Source: Nematostella vectensis
Taxonomy: Eukaryota; Cnidaria; Anthozoa; Actiniaria; Edwardsiidae
Reading direction: 5' to 3'
DNA: 64,000 nt
NCBI RefSeq assembly: GCF_932526225.1
Contig: NC_064048.1
Coordinates: 13,401,665 to 13,465,664, forward strand
In this document: positions 22,323-35,933 of the stretch, piece by piece
Layout of the letters: each line of letters begins with the position of its first letter
Position numbering within the stretch: the first letter of the stretch is position 1
The notes under the pieces: generated by a model
Seen by the model: the letters and a program-made list of their open reading frames with translations, nothing else
Told to the model about the DNA's origin: nothing
Databases searched by the model: none
Made by a program: the position numbers and the translations under genes

Positions 22323-24323
22323 GTTTTGTTCTATTATTATTATTATTTTCTTTTTTAGAGGGTGAGGGGAATTCAGCTAAAAATAGCCAAGGGTCAATTC
22401 AAGCAACTAGTACAAAAGATGTTTTTTTGCAGTCCTTTATTCAATATATTCAAGGTTCTCATGCAATTCTTTTGTTTGACTGCATATATATATATATTTT
22501 TTTTCTTTCTTTTCATTACAAGTTCTATATGTGTAAGTGGTGACCATAGCTATGATTACTATTATTTAGAATAATTTTTTACCTACTAAAAGAAAACAAC
22601 TTGACTGCAAAACACTTACTGTAGAGCACTCGATATTAGGCATTACTTTCATGTGGATGTAAGGTTGAAATGTCAAAACCTTCATTAACCCGTGAACTAC
22701 GCTTTAGCGTATTACACTTTGTTGTGATCTGATTCTATTGTTCTTTTTTGTGTTTTACTAACTATTACCGTTTAACTATCACACTTTGTTTCACGGGTTA
22801 ATGAAAACCACTCTAATTACACACAGTAATTCTTTTTTAATATTATTATTTACTTGTATAATTTAGATGAGCAATAGATATTTCTTCTTGGCCTTGTAGA
22901 GCTCATCTCGTTCCTCATAAATAACAAACAAAATGAAGTTTGTTCTTATTTGGTGCAAAGGAATCTACAGTAGTTTTCTAATCAGATAATTGTTTTTTTT
23001 TAACACTCACCTGTTATTTCAACAGCTCTTACTTGAGTTTGCTTGTCTCAGAAATAGACCTTGCTTAATAAACAAAGACATGTTACAAACTTATTTAATA
23101 ATAGGTAACAACTGCAATATTGTATGAAGAGAGTGCCCCTCTCTTCCCCCTGCTATTGTTGAAATTATGCTCAATAAACTTTTACCTCTTCCCTCTCCAC
23201 CAGTTAAGCATTCTATGTATGTTTCCTTGTACAAAATGCACCCCTTCAAATAGAACATTAAAGTTCACATACTTGTTTACTTCCTCAAACTCTTTGCTTT
23301 GTGTTTTTTGTTAACTTCCTAGGAACAAATTGAATACATATAATCAATAAATCCAGCAAGCTTATTTTGCAAACTCACTTTTTTTTTTCATTTTTGCGCA
23401 AAACCAATCAGGATTAATGGGGTCAAGCACAAAGAAAGAAAACGAATAAAAAAAAGCCCATTGGCCTGGGATCGAACCCGGTCTGAAGAACAAAACGGAA
23501 ACCATACATACGGATTACCCAATCGGTATGGCAGCACAAGGCTTTTACGGAAGGCTGTAAAGAACCCGAAGGCCCCAAGCACCGATATTTCCGAGCGAAT
23601 ATGCTGTACAACACTCTTGCAAGGTTATCCCAACCCGCGCATTAATGGGGAGGACAATAACCAGGATCCCAGGCCTGTAATACGGTTACGCCACGAACAG
23701 CTCGCCGAGATTGTGGATGACAAAAAATAGAGGTCTATTTGGGCGTCTTGGGTCCCTTGGGGACTCGCCATGCGCACGGGCGCATCTCTTTTATTGTGTA
23801 CATGACATCAAATTAGCGAAGAAAAAAGACGCTGTTTTGGTATCATGTGAAAAGCATAAAATAAATAGAAATAAAGACGTAAGGGGGAGAATATTGACAT
23901 CTTCATATTAGAATATTGACAAAATCCGCAATTTTGTCTACGCTGACTAAGTAAAGCTGTATTTTACTTTAAAGGGGCAGCAGCATAGTACTGCGCATGT
24001 CTGGAGTCAGTGTTTATTGTAGGCTTTTAAGTGTCAACAAACAGTTGAACTTTTTAAAAGCTGTCAATACCTTATTAAATAATATACAATATTATATTGA
24101 AAACTCTGTTAATTGACAGTTTGTGGTCATTTGTTTTGTTTTGTTTAAAGTCTCACACATGTACCAAAAGCTCATAAGTCAGTATTAGAATTTCACTGAA
24201 GTTCATTGTGTCAGGGCTCTAGAGCTATTGCAAATCTCTTAAACATTACACTACCCCTTTAAAGGAAAGTAAAAAAAATCAAAATTGTTGGTGGGGGCCT
24301 CTGCTGTGTTTCTTTTCTTTTTA
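22323..24323 (+). repeat. Satellite unit U11, long class
   Basis: Long 2001-bp unit with diagnostic variants GGATTAATGGGGTC (about 23411) and a CATTTGTTTTGTT tail. It forms the first half of a 4.0-kb two-unit higher-order repeat with U12. Confidence 0.92.
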
Positions 24324-26328
24324 GTTTTGTTCTATTATTATTATTATTTTCTTTTTTAGAGGGGGAGGGGAATTCAGCTAAAAATAGCCAAGGGTCAATT
24401 CAAGCAACTAGTACAAAAGATGTTATTTTTCAGTCCTTTATTCAATATATTCAAGGTTATCATGCAGCTCTGTTGTTTGACTGCATATATATATATATAT
24501 TTTTTTTCTTTTTATTACAAGTTCTATATGTGTAAGTGGTGACCATAGCTATGATTACTATTATTTAGAATATTTTTTTACCTACTAACAGAAAACAACT
24601 TGACTGCAAAACACTTACTGTAGGGCACTCGATATTAGGCATTACTTTCATGTGGATGTAAGGTTGAAATGTCAAAACCTTCATTAACCCGTGAACTACG
24701 CTTTAGCGTATTACACTTTGTGGTGATCTGATTCTATTGTTCTTTTTTGTGTTTTACTAACTATTACCGTTTAACTATCACACTTTGTTTCACGGGTTAA
24801 TGAAAACCACTCTAATTACTTACAGTAATTCTTTTTTAATATTATTATTTACTTGTATAATTTAGATGAGCAATACATATTTCTTTATGGCTTTGTAGAG
24901 CTCATCTCGTTCCTCATAAATAACAAACAAAATGAAGTTTGTTCTTATTTTGGTGCAAAGGAATCTACAGTTGTTTTTTAATCAGATAATTGTTTTTCTT
25001 TAAACACTCCCCTGTTATTTCAACAGCCTTACATGAGTTCGCTTGTCTCAGAAATAGACCTTGCTTAATAAACAAAGACATGTTACAAACTTATTTAATA
25101 ATAGGTAACAACTGCAATATTGTATGAAGAGAGTGCCCCTCTCTTCCCCCTGCTATTGTTGAAATTATGCTCAATAAACTTTTACCTTTTCCCTCTCCAC
25201 CAGTTAAGCATTCTATGTATGCTTCCCTGTACAAAATGCACCCCTTCAAATAGAACATTAAAGTTCAAATACTTGTTTACTTCCTCAAACTCTTTGCTTT
25301 GTGTCTTTTGTTAACTTCCTAGGAACAAATTGAATACATATAATCAATAAACCTAGCAAGCTTATTTTGCAAACTCACTTTTTTTAATTATTATTTTTGC
25401 GCAAAACCTATCAGGATTAAGGGGGTCCAGCACAAAGAAAAAAAACGAATTAAAAAAAAAAGCCCATTGGCCTGGGATCGAACCCGGTCTGAAGAACAAA
25501 ACGGAAACCATACATACGGATTACCCAATCGGTATGGCAGCACAAGGCTTTTACGGAAGGCTGTAAAGAACCCGAAGGCCCCAAGCACTGATATTTCCGA
25601 GCGAATATGCTGTACAACACTCTTGCAAGGTTATTCCAACCAGCGCATTAATGGGGAGGACAATAACCAGTATCCCAGGCCTGTAATACGGTTACGCCAC
25701 GCACAGCTCGCCGAGATTGTGGATGACAAAAAATAGAGGTCTATTTGGGCGTCTTGGGTCCCTTGGGGACTCGCCATGCGCACGGGCGCATCTCTTTTAT
25801 TGTGTACATGACATCAAATTAGCGAAGAAAAAAGACGCTGTTTTGGTATCATGTGAAAAGCATAAAATAAATAGAAATAAAGACGTAAGGGGGAAGAATA
25901 TTGACATCTTCATATTAGAATATTGACAAAATCCGCAATTTTGTCTACGCTGACTAAGTAAAGCTGTATTTTACTTTAAAGGGGCAGCAGCATAGTACTG
26001 TGCATGTCTGGAGTCAGTGATTATTGTAGGCTTTTAAGTGTCAACAAACAGTTGAACTTTTTAAAAGCTGTTAATACCTTATTAAATAATATGCAATATT
26101 ATATTGAAAATTATGTTAATTGACAGTTTGTGGTCATTTTTTTGTTTTGTTTAAAGTCCCCACATGTACCAAAAGCTCATAAGTCAGTATTAGAATTTCA
26201 CTGAAGTTCATTGTGTCAGAGCTCTAGACTATTGCAAATCTCTTAACCATGACACTCCCCTTTTAAAGGAAAGGAAAAAAAATCAAAATTGTTGGTGGGG
26301 GTCTCTGTTGTGTTTTTTTTTCTTTTTA
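24324..26328 (+). repeat. Satellite unit U12, long class
   Basis: Long 2005-bp unit with the variants TTTAATTATTATTTTT (about 25383), CACTGATATTT and TTATTCCAACCAGCG, and the b-type tail. It is the second half of the first 4.0-kb dimer and is nearly identical to U14. Confidence 0.92.
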
Positions 26329-28328
26329 GTTTTGTTCTATTATTATTATTATTTTCTTTTTTAGAGGGTGAGGGGAATTCAGCTAAAAATAGCCAAGGGT
26401 CAATTCAAGCAACTAGTACAAAAGATGTTTTTTTGCAGTCCTTTATTCAATATATTCAAGGTTATCATGCAATTCTGTTGTTTGACTGCATATATATATA
26501 TTTTTTTTCTTCCTTTTCATTACTAGTTCTATATGTGTAAGTGGTGACCATAGCTATGATTACTATTATTTAGAATATTTTTTTACCTACTAACAGAAAA
26601 CAACTTGACTGCAAAACACTTACTGTAGAGCACTCGATATTAGGCATTACTTTCATGTGGATGTAAGGTTGAAATGTCAAAACCTTCATTAACCCGTGAA
26701 CTACGCTTTAGCGTATTACACTTTGTTGTGATCTGATTCTATTGTTCTTTTTTGTGTTTTACTAACTATTACCGTTTAACTATCACACTTTGTTTCACGG
26801 GTTAATGAAAACCACTCTAATTACACACAGTAATTCTTTTTTAATATTATTATTTACTTGTATAATTTAGATGAGCAATACATATTTCTTCTTGGCCTTG
26901 TAGAGCTCATCTCGTTCCTCATAAATAACAAACAAAATGAAGTTTGTTCTTATTTGGTGCAAAGGAATCTACAGTAGTTTTCTAATCAGATAATTGTTTT
27001 TTTTTTAAACTCACCTGTTATTTCAACAGCTCTTACTTGAGTTTGCTTGTCTCAGAAATAGACCTTGCTTAATAAACAAAGACATGCTACAAACTTATTT
27101 AATAATAGGTAACAACTGCAATATTGTATGAAGAGAGTGCCCCTCTCTTCCCCCTGCTATTGTTGAAATTATGCTCAATAAACTTTTACCTCTTCCCTCT
27201 CCACCAGTTAAGCATTCTATGTATGCTTCCCTGTACAAAATGCACCCCTTCAAATAGAACATTAAAGTTCACATACTTGTTTACTTCCTCAAACTCTTTG
27301 CTTTGTGTTTTTTGTTAACTTCCTAGGAACAAATTGAATACATATAATCAATAAATCCAGCAAGCTTATTTTGCAAACTCACTTTTTTTTTTTATTTTTG
27401 CGCAAAACCAATCAGGATTAATGGGGTCAAGCACAAAGAAAGAAAACGAATAAAAAAAAGCCCATTGGCCTGGGATCGAACCCGGTCTGAAGAACAAAAC
27501 GGAAACCATACATACGGATTACCCAATCGGTATGGCAGCACAAGGCTTTTACGGAAGGCTGTAAAGAACCCGAAGGCCCCAAGCACCGATATTTCCGAGC
27601 GAATATGCTGTACAACACTCTTGCAAGGTTATCCCAACCCGCGCATTAATGGGGAGGACAATAACCAGGATCCCAGGCCTGTAATACGGTTACGCCACGC
27701 ACAGCTCGCCGAGATTGTGGATGACAAAAAATAGAGGTCTATTTGGGCGTCTTGGGTCCCTTGGGGACTCGCCATGCGCACGGGCGCATCTCTTTTATTG
27801 TGTACATGACATCAAATTAGCGAAGAAAAAAGACGCTGTTTTGGTATCATGTGAAAAGCATAAAATAAATAGAAATAAAGACGTAAGGGGGGAGAATATT
27901 GACATCTTCATATTAGAATATTGACAAAATCCGCAATTTTGTCTACGCTGACTAAGTAAAGCTGTATTTTACTTTAAAGGGGCAGCAGCATAGTACTGCG
28001 CATGTCTGGAGTCAGTGTTTATTGTAGGCTTTTAAGTGTCAACAAACAGTTGAACTTTTTAAAAGCTGTCAATACCTTATTAAATAATATACAATATTAT
28101 ATTGAAAACTCTGTTAATTGACAGTTTGTGGTCATTTGTTTTGTTTTGTTTAAAGTCTCCCACATGTACCAAAAGCTCATAAGTCAGTATTAGAATTTCA
28201 CTGAAGTTCATTGTGTCAGGGCTCTAGAGCTATTGCAAATCTCTTAAACATTACACTACCCCTTTAAAGGAAAGTAAAAAAAATCAAAATTGTTGGTGGG
28301 GGCCTCTGCTGTGTTTCTTTTCTTTTTA
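26329..28328 (+). repeat. Satellite unit U13, long class
   Basis: Long 2000-bp unit with the U11 diagnostic variants (GGATTAATGGGGTC near 27415 and the CATTTGTTTTGTT tail). First half of the second 4.0-kb dimer. Confidence 0.92.
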
Positions 28329-30333
28329 GTTTTGTTCTATTATTATTATTATTTTCTTTTTTAGAGGGGGAGGGGAATTCAGCTAAAAATAGCCAAGGGT
28401 CAATTCAAGCAACTAGTACAAAAGATGTTATTTTGCAGTCCTTTATTCAATATATTCAAGGTTATCATGCAGCTCTGTTGTTTGACTGCATATATATATA
28501 TATATTTTTTTTCTTTTTATTACAAGTTCTATATGTGTAAGTGGTGACCATAGCTATGATTACTATTATTTAGAATATTTTTTTACCTACTAACAGAAAA
28601 CAACTTGACTGCAAAACACTTACTGTAGGGCACTCGATATTAGGCATTACTTTCATGTGGATGTAAGGTTGAAATGTCAAAACCTTCATTAACCCGTTAA
28701 CTACGCTTTAGGGTATTACACTTTGTGGTGATCTGATTCTATTGTTCTTTTTTGTGTTTTACTAACTATTACCGTTTAACTATCACACTTTGTTTCACGG
28801 GTTAATGAAAACCACTCTAATTACTTACAGTAATTCTTTTTTAATATTATTATTTACTTGTATAATTTAGATGAGCAATACATATTTCTTTATGGCTTTG
28901 TAGAGCTCATCTCGTTCCTCATAAATAACAAACAAAATGAAGTTTGTTCTTATTTTGGTGCAAAGGAATCTACAGTTGTTTTTTAATCAGATAATTGTTT
29001 TTCTTTAAACACTCCCCTGTTATTTCAACAGCCTTACATGAGTTCGCTTGTCTCAGAAATAGACCTTGCTTAATAAACAAAGACATGTTACAAACTTATT
29101 TAATAATAGGTAACAACTGCAATATTGTATGAAGAGAGTGCCCCTCTCTTCCCCCTGCTATTGTTGAAATTATGCTCAATAAACTTTTACCTTTTCCCTC
29201 TCCACCAGTTAAGCATTCTATGTATGCTTCCCTGTACAAAATGCACCCCTTCAAATAGAACATTAAAGTTCACATACTTGTTTACTTCCTCAAACTCTTT
29301 GCTTTGTGTCTTTTGTTAACTTCCTAGGAACAAATTGAATACATATAATCAATAAACCTAGCAAGCTTATTTTGCAAACTCACTTTTTTTAATTATTATT
29401 TTTGCGCAAAACCTATCAGGATTAAGGGGGTCCAGCACAAAGAAAAAAAACGAATTAAAAAAAAAAGCCCATTGGCCTGGGATCGAACCCGGTCTGAAGA
29501 ACAAAACGGAAACCATACATACGGATTACCCAATCGGTATGGCAGCACAAGGCTTTTACGGAAGGCTGTAAAGAACCCGAAGGCCCCAAGCACTGATATT
29601 TCCGAGCGAATATGCTGTACAACACTCTTGCAAGGTTATTCCAACCAGCGCATTAATGGGGAGGACAATAACCAGGATCCCAGGCCTGTAATACGGTTAC
29701 GCCACGCACAGCTCGCCGAGATTGTGGATGACAAAAAATAGAGGTCTATTTGGGCGTCTTGGGTCCCTTGGGGACTCGCCATGCGCACGGGCGCATCTCT
29801 TTTATTGTGTACATGACATCAAATTAGCGAAGAAAAAAGACGCTGTTTTGGTATCATGTGAAAAGCATAAAATAAATAGAAATAAAGACGTAAGGGGGGA
29901 GAATATTGACATCTTCATATTAGAATATTGACAAAATCCGCAATTTTGTCTACGCTGACTAAGTAAAGCTGTATTTTACTTTAAAGGGGCAGCAGCATAG
30001 TACTGTGCATGTCTGGAGTCAGTGATTATTGTAGGCTTTTAAGTGTCAACAAACAGTTGAACTTTTTAAAAGCTGTTAATACCTTATTAAATAATATGCA
30101 ATATTATATTGAAAATTATGTTAATTGACAGTTTGTGGTCATTTTTTTGTTTTGTTTAAAGTCCCCACATGTACCAAAAGCTCATAAGTCAGTATTAGAA
30201 TTTCACTGAAGTTCATTGTGTCAGGGCTCTAGAGCTATTGAAAATCTCTTAAACATGACACTCCCCTTTAAAGGAAAGTAAAAAAAAATCAAAATTGTTG
30301 GTGGGGGTCTCTGTTGTGTTTTTTTTCTTTTTA
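28329..30333 (+). repeat. Satellite unit U14, long class
   Basis: Long 2005-bp unit with the U12 diagnostic variants. It closes the second 4.0-kb dimer and is the last unit before the duplicated U2-like block begins. Confidence 0.92.
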
Positions 30334-32329
30334 GTTTTGTTCTATTATTATTATTATTTTCTTTTTTAGAGGGGGAGGGGAATTCAGCTAAAAATAGCCA
30401 AGGGTCAATTCAAGCAACTAGTACAAAAGATGTTTTTTTGCAGTCCTTTATTCAATATATTCAAGGTTATCATGCAATTCTGTTGTTTGACTGCATATAT
30501 ATATTTTTTCTTTCTTTTCATTACAAGTGCTATATGTGTAAGTGGTGACCATAGCTATGATTACTATTATTTAGAATAATTTTTTACCTACTAACAGAAA
30601 ACAACTTGACTGCAAAACACTTACTGTAGGGCACTCGATATTAGGCATTACTTTCATGTGGATGTAAGGTTGAAATGTCAAAACCTTCATTAACCCGTGA
30701 ACTACGCCTTAGCGTATTACACTTTGTTGTGATCTGATTCTATTGTTCTTTTTTGTGTTTTACTAACTATTACCGTTTAACTATCACACTTTGTTTCACG
30801 GGTTAATGAAAACCACTCTAATTACTTACAGTAATTCTTTTTTAGTATTATTATTTACTTGTATAATTTAGATGAGCAATACATATTTCTTCTTGGCCTT
30901 GTAGAGCTCATCTCGTTCCTCATAAATAACAAACAAAATGAAGTTTGTTCTTATTTGGTGCAAAGGAATCTACATTAGTTTTCTAATCAGATAATTGTTA
31001 TTTTTAACACTCACCTGTTATTTCAACAGCTCTTACTTGAGTTTGCTTGTCGCAGAAATAGACCTTGCTTAATAAACAAAGACATGTTACAAACTTATTT
31101 AATAATAGGTAACAACTGCAATATTGTATGAAGAGAGTGCCCCTCCCTTCCCCCTGCTATTGTTGACATTATGCTCAATAAACTGTTACCTCTTCCCTCT
31201 CCACCAGTTAAGCATTCTATGTATGCTTCCCTGTACAAAATGCACCCCTTCAAATAGAACATTAAAGTTCACATACTTGTTTACTTCCTCAAACTCTTTG
31301 CTTTGTGTTTTTTGTTAACTTCCTAGGAACAAATTGAATACATATAATCAATAAATCCAGCAAGCTTATTTTGCAACTCACTTTTTTTTATTTTTGCGCA
31401 AAACCAATCAGGATTAGGGGGGTCAAGCACAAAGAAAGAAAACGAATAAAAAAAAAATCCCATTGGCCTGGGATCGGACCCGGTCTGAAGAACAAAACGG
31501 AAACCATACATACGGATTACCCAATCGGTATGGCAGCACAAGGCTTTTACGGAAGGCTGTAAAGAACCCGAAGGCCCCAAGCACCGATATTTCCGAGCGA
31601 AAATGCTGTACAACACTCTTGCAAGGTTATCCCAACCCGCGCATTAATGGGGAGGACAATAAACAGGATCCCAGGCCTGTAATACGGTTACGCCACGCAC
31701 AGCTCGCCGAGATTGTGGATGACAAAAAATAGAGGTCTATTTGGGCGTCTTGGGTCCCTTGGGGACTCGCCATGCGCACGGGCGCATCTCTTTTATTGTG
31801 TACATGACATCAAATTAGCGAAGAAAAAAGACGCTGTTTTGGTATCATGTGAAAAGCATAAAATAAATAGAAATAAAGACGTAAGGGGGGAGAATATTGA
31901 CATCTTCATATTAGAATATTGACAAAATCCGCAATTTTGTCTACGCTGACTAAGTAAAGCTGTATTTTACTTTAAAGGGGCAGCAGCATAGTACTGCGCA
32001 TGTCTGGAGTCAGTGTTTATTGTAAGCTTTTAAGTGTCAACAAACAGTTGAACTTTTTAAAAGCTGTCAATACCTTATTAAATAATATGCAATATTATAT
32101 TGAAAACTATGTTAATTGACAGTTTGTGGTCATTTTTTTTGTTTTGTTTAAAGTCTCCCACATGTACCAAAAGCTCATAAGTCAGTATTAGAATTTCACT
32201 GAAGTTCATTGTGTCAGGGCTCTAGAGCTATTGCAAATCTCTTAAACATGACACTCCCCCTTTAAAGGAAAGTAAAAAAAAAATCAAAATTGTTGGTGGG
32301 GGTCTCTGTTGTGTTTTTTTTTCTTTTTA
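30334..32329 (+). repeat. Satellite unit U15, long class (duplicate of U2)
   Basis: This 1996-bp unit carries U2's private variants: the mutated B-box GGGATCGGACC, GCGAAAATGCTG and AATAAACAGG. It marks the start of the second copy of the segmental duplication. Confidence 0.92.
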
Positions 32330-33932
32330 GTTTTGTTCTATTATTATTATTATTTTCTTTTTTAGAGGAGGAGGGGAATTCAGCTAAAAATAGCCAAGGG
32401 TCAATTCAAGCAACTAGAACAGAAGATGTTTTTTTTGCAGTCCTTTATTCAATATATTCAAGGTTATCATGCAATTCTTTTGTTTGACTGCATATATATA
32501 TATATATTTTTTCTTTCTTTTCATTACAAGTTCTATATGTGTAAGTGGTGACCATAGCTATGATTACTATTATTTAGAATAATTTTTTACCTACTAAAAG
32601 AAAACAACTTGACTGCAAACACATACTGTAGGGCACTCGATATTAGGCATTACTTTCATGTGGATGTAAGGTTGAAATGTCAAAACCTTCATTAACCCGT
32701 GAACTACGCTTTAGCGTATTACACTTTGTTGTGATCTGATTCTATTGTTCTTTTTTGTGTTTTACTAACTATTACCGTTTAACTATCACACTTTGTTTCA
32801 CGAGTTAATAAAAACCACTCTAATTACTTACAGTAATTCTTTTTTAATATTATTATTTATTTGTATAATTTAGATGAGCAATACATATTTCTTCTTGGCC
32901 TTGTAGAGCTCATCTCGTTCCTCATAAATAACAAACAAAATGAAGTTTGTTCTTATTTGGTGCAAAGGAATCTACATTAGTTTTCTAATCAGATAATTGT
33001 TTTTTTTTAACACTCACCTGTTATTTCAACAGCTCTTACTTGAGTTTGCTTGTCGCAGAAATAGACCTTGCTTAATAAACAAAGACATGTTACAAACTTA
33101 TTTAATAATAGGTAACAACTGCAATATTGTATGAAGAGAGTGCCCCTCCCTTCCCCCTGCTATTGTTGACATTATGCTCAATAAACTGTTACCTCTCCCC
33201 TCTCCACCAGTTAAGCATTCTATGTATGCTTCCCTGTACAAAATGCACCCCTTCAAATAGAACATTAAAGTTCACATACTTGTTTACTTCCTCAAACTCT
33301 TTGCTTTATGTTTTTTGTTAACTTCCTAGGAACAAATTGAATACATATAATCAATAAATCTAGCAAGCTTATTTTGCAAACTCACTTTTTTTTTTTTTGC
33401 GCAAAACCTATCAGGATTAAGGGGGTCCAGCCCAAAGAAAAAAAACGAATTAAGAAAAAAAGCCCATTGGCCTGGGACCGAACCCGGTCTGAAGAACAAA
33501 ACGGAAACCATTCATACGGATTACCCAATCGGTATGGCAGCACAAGGCTTTTAAGGAAGGCTGTAAAGAACCCGAAGGCCCCAAGCACCGATATTTCCGA
33601 GCGAACATGTCTGGAGTCAGTGATTATTGTAGGCTTTTAAGTGTCAACAAACAGTTGAACTTTTTAAAAGCTGTTAATACCTTATTAAATAATATGCAAT
33701 ATTATATTGAAAACTATGTTAATTGACAGTTTGTGGTCATTTTTTTGTTTTCTTTAAAGTCCCCACATGTACCAAAAGCTCATAAGTCAGTATTAGAATT
33801 TCACTGAAGTTCATTGTGTCAGAGCTCTAGAGCTATTGCAAATCTCTTAAGCATGACACTCCCCCTTTAAAGGAAAGTAAAAAAAAATCAAAATTGTTGG
33901 TGGGGGTCTCTGTTGTGTTTTTTTTCTTTTTA
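32330..33932 (+). repeat. Satellite unit U16, short class (duplicate of U3)
   Basis: Short unit with its deletion junction at 33605/33606. It shares U3's private variants in the tRNA-like segment (GGGACCGAACC and TTTTAAGGAAGG) and the b-type tail. Its right MITE arm is mutated (CACGAGTTAATAAAA). Confidence 0.92.
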
Positions 33933-35933
33933 GTTTTGTTCTATTATTATTATTATTTTCTTTTTTAGAGGGGGAGGGGAATTCAGCTAAAAATAGCCAA
34001 GGTTCAATTCAAGCAACTAGTACAAAACATGTTTTTTTGCAGTCCTTTATTCAATATATTCAAGGTTATCATGCAATTCTGTTGTTTGACTGCATATATA
34101 TATATATATTTTTTTCTTTCTTTTCATTACAAGTTCTATATGTGTAAGTGGTGACCATAGCTATGATTACTATTATTTAGAATTATTTTTTACCTACTAA
34201 AAGAAAACAACTTGACTGCAAAACACTTACTGTAGGGCACTCGATGTTAGGCATTACTTTCATGTGGATGTAAGGCTGAAATGTCAAAACCTTCATTAAC
34301 CCGTGAACTACGCTTTAGCGTATTACACTTTGTGGTGATCTGATTCTATTGTTCTTTTTTGTGTTTTACTAACTATTACCGTTTAACTATCACACTTTGT
34401 TTCACGGGTTAATGAAAACCACTCTAATTACTTACAGTAATTCTTTTTCAATATTATTATTTACTTGTATAATTTAGATGAGCAATACATATTTCTTCTT
34501 GGCCTTGTAGAGCTCATCTCGTTCCTCATAAATAACAAACAAAATGAAGTTTGTTCTTATTTGGTGCAAAGGAATCTACATTAGTTTTCTAATCAGATAA
34601 TTGTTTTTTTTAACACTCACCTGTTATTTCAACAGCTCTTACTTGAGTTTGCTTGTCTCAGAAATAGACCTTGCTTAATAAACAAAGACATGTTACAAAC
34701 TTATTTAATAATAGGTAACAACTGCAATATTGTATGAAGAGAGTGCCCCTCCCTTCCCCCTGCTATTGTTGACATTATGCTCAATAAACTGTTACCTCTC
34801 CCCTCTCCACCAATTAAGCATTCTATGTATGCATCCCTGTACAAAATGCGCCCCTTCAAATAGAACATTAAAGTTCACATACTTGTTTACTTCCTCAAAC
34901 TCTTTGCTTTGTGTCTTTTGTTAACTTCCTAGGAACAAATTGAATACATATAATCAATAAATCCAGCAAGCTTATTTTGCAAACTCACTTTTTTTTTATT
35001 TTTGCGCAAAACCAATCAGGATTAGGGGGGTCAAGCACAAAGAAAGAAAACGAATAAAAAAAAAGCCCATTGGCCTGGGATCGAACCCGGTCTGAAGAAC
35101 AAAACGAAAACCATTCATACGGATTACCCAATCGGTATGGCAGCACTAGGCTTTTACGGAAGGCTGTAAAGAACCCGAAGGCCCCAAGCACCGATATTTC
35201 CGAGCGAATATGCTGTACAACACTCTTGCAAGGTTATCCCAACCCGCGCATTAATGGGGAGGACAATAACCAGGATCCCAGGCCTGTAATACGGTTACGC
35301 CACGCACAGCTCGCCGAGATTGTGGATGACAAAAAATAGAGGTCTATTTGGGCGTCTTGGGTCCCTTGGGGACTCGCCATGCGCACGGGCGCATCTCTTT
35401 TATTGTGTACATGACATCAAATTAGCGAAGAAAAAAGACGCTGTTTTGGTATCATGTGAAAAGCATAAAATAAATAGAAATAAAAACGTAAGGGGGGAGA
35501 ATATTGACATCTTCACATTAGAATATTGACAAAATCCTCAATTTTGTCTACGCTGACAAAGTAAAGCTGTATTTTACTTTAAAGGGGCAGCAGCATAGTA
35601 CTGCGCATGTCTGGAGTCAGTGATTATTGTAGGCTTTTAAGTGTCAACAAACAGTTGAACTTTTTAAAAGCTGTCAATGCCTTATTAAATAATATGCAAT
35701 ATTATATTGAAAACTATGTTAATTGACATTTTGTGGTCATTTTTTTTGTTTTGTTTAAAGTCTCCCACATGTATCAAAAGCTCATAAGTCAGTATTAGAA
35801 TTTCACTGAAGTTCATTGTGTCAGGGCTCAAGAGCTATTGCAAATCTCTTAAACATGACACTACCCCTTTAAAGGAAAGTAAAAAAAATCAAAATTGTTG
35901 GTGGGGGTCTCTGTTGTGTTTTTTTTCTTTTTA
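33933..35933 (+). repeat. Satellite unit U17, long class
   Basis: Long 2001-bp unit equivalent to U4/U6, with the GCACTAGGC variant. It carries one private change, ACCATTCATACGG, in the tRNA-like segment. Confidence 0.92.

Larger units (their letters stand above)
1600..30333 (+). repeat. Segmental duplication, first copy (U2-U14)
   Basis: Units U2, U3 and U4 and the transposon-bearing U8 share private variants in the same order with U15, U16, U17 and U19, at an offset of about 28.7 kb at the start of the block. This copy contains one more short-long dimer than the second copy. The exact right end of the homologous block cannot be set by eye. Confidence 0.7.
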
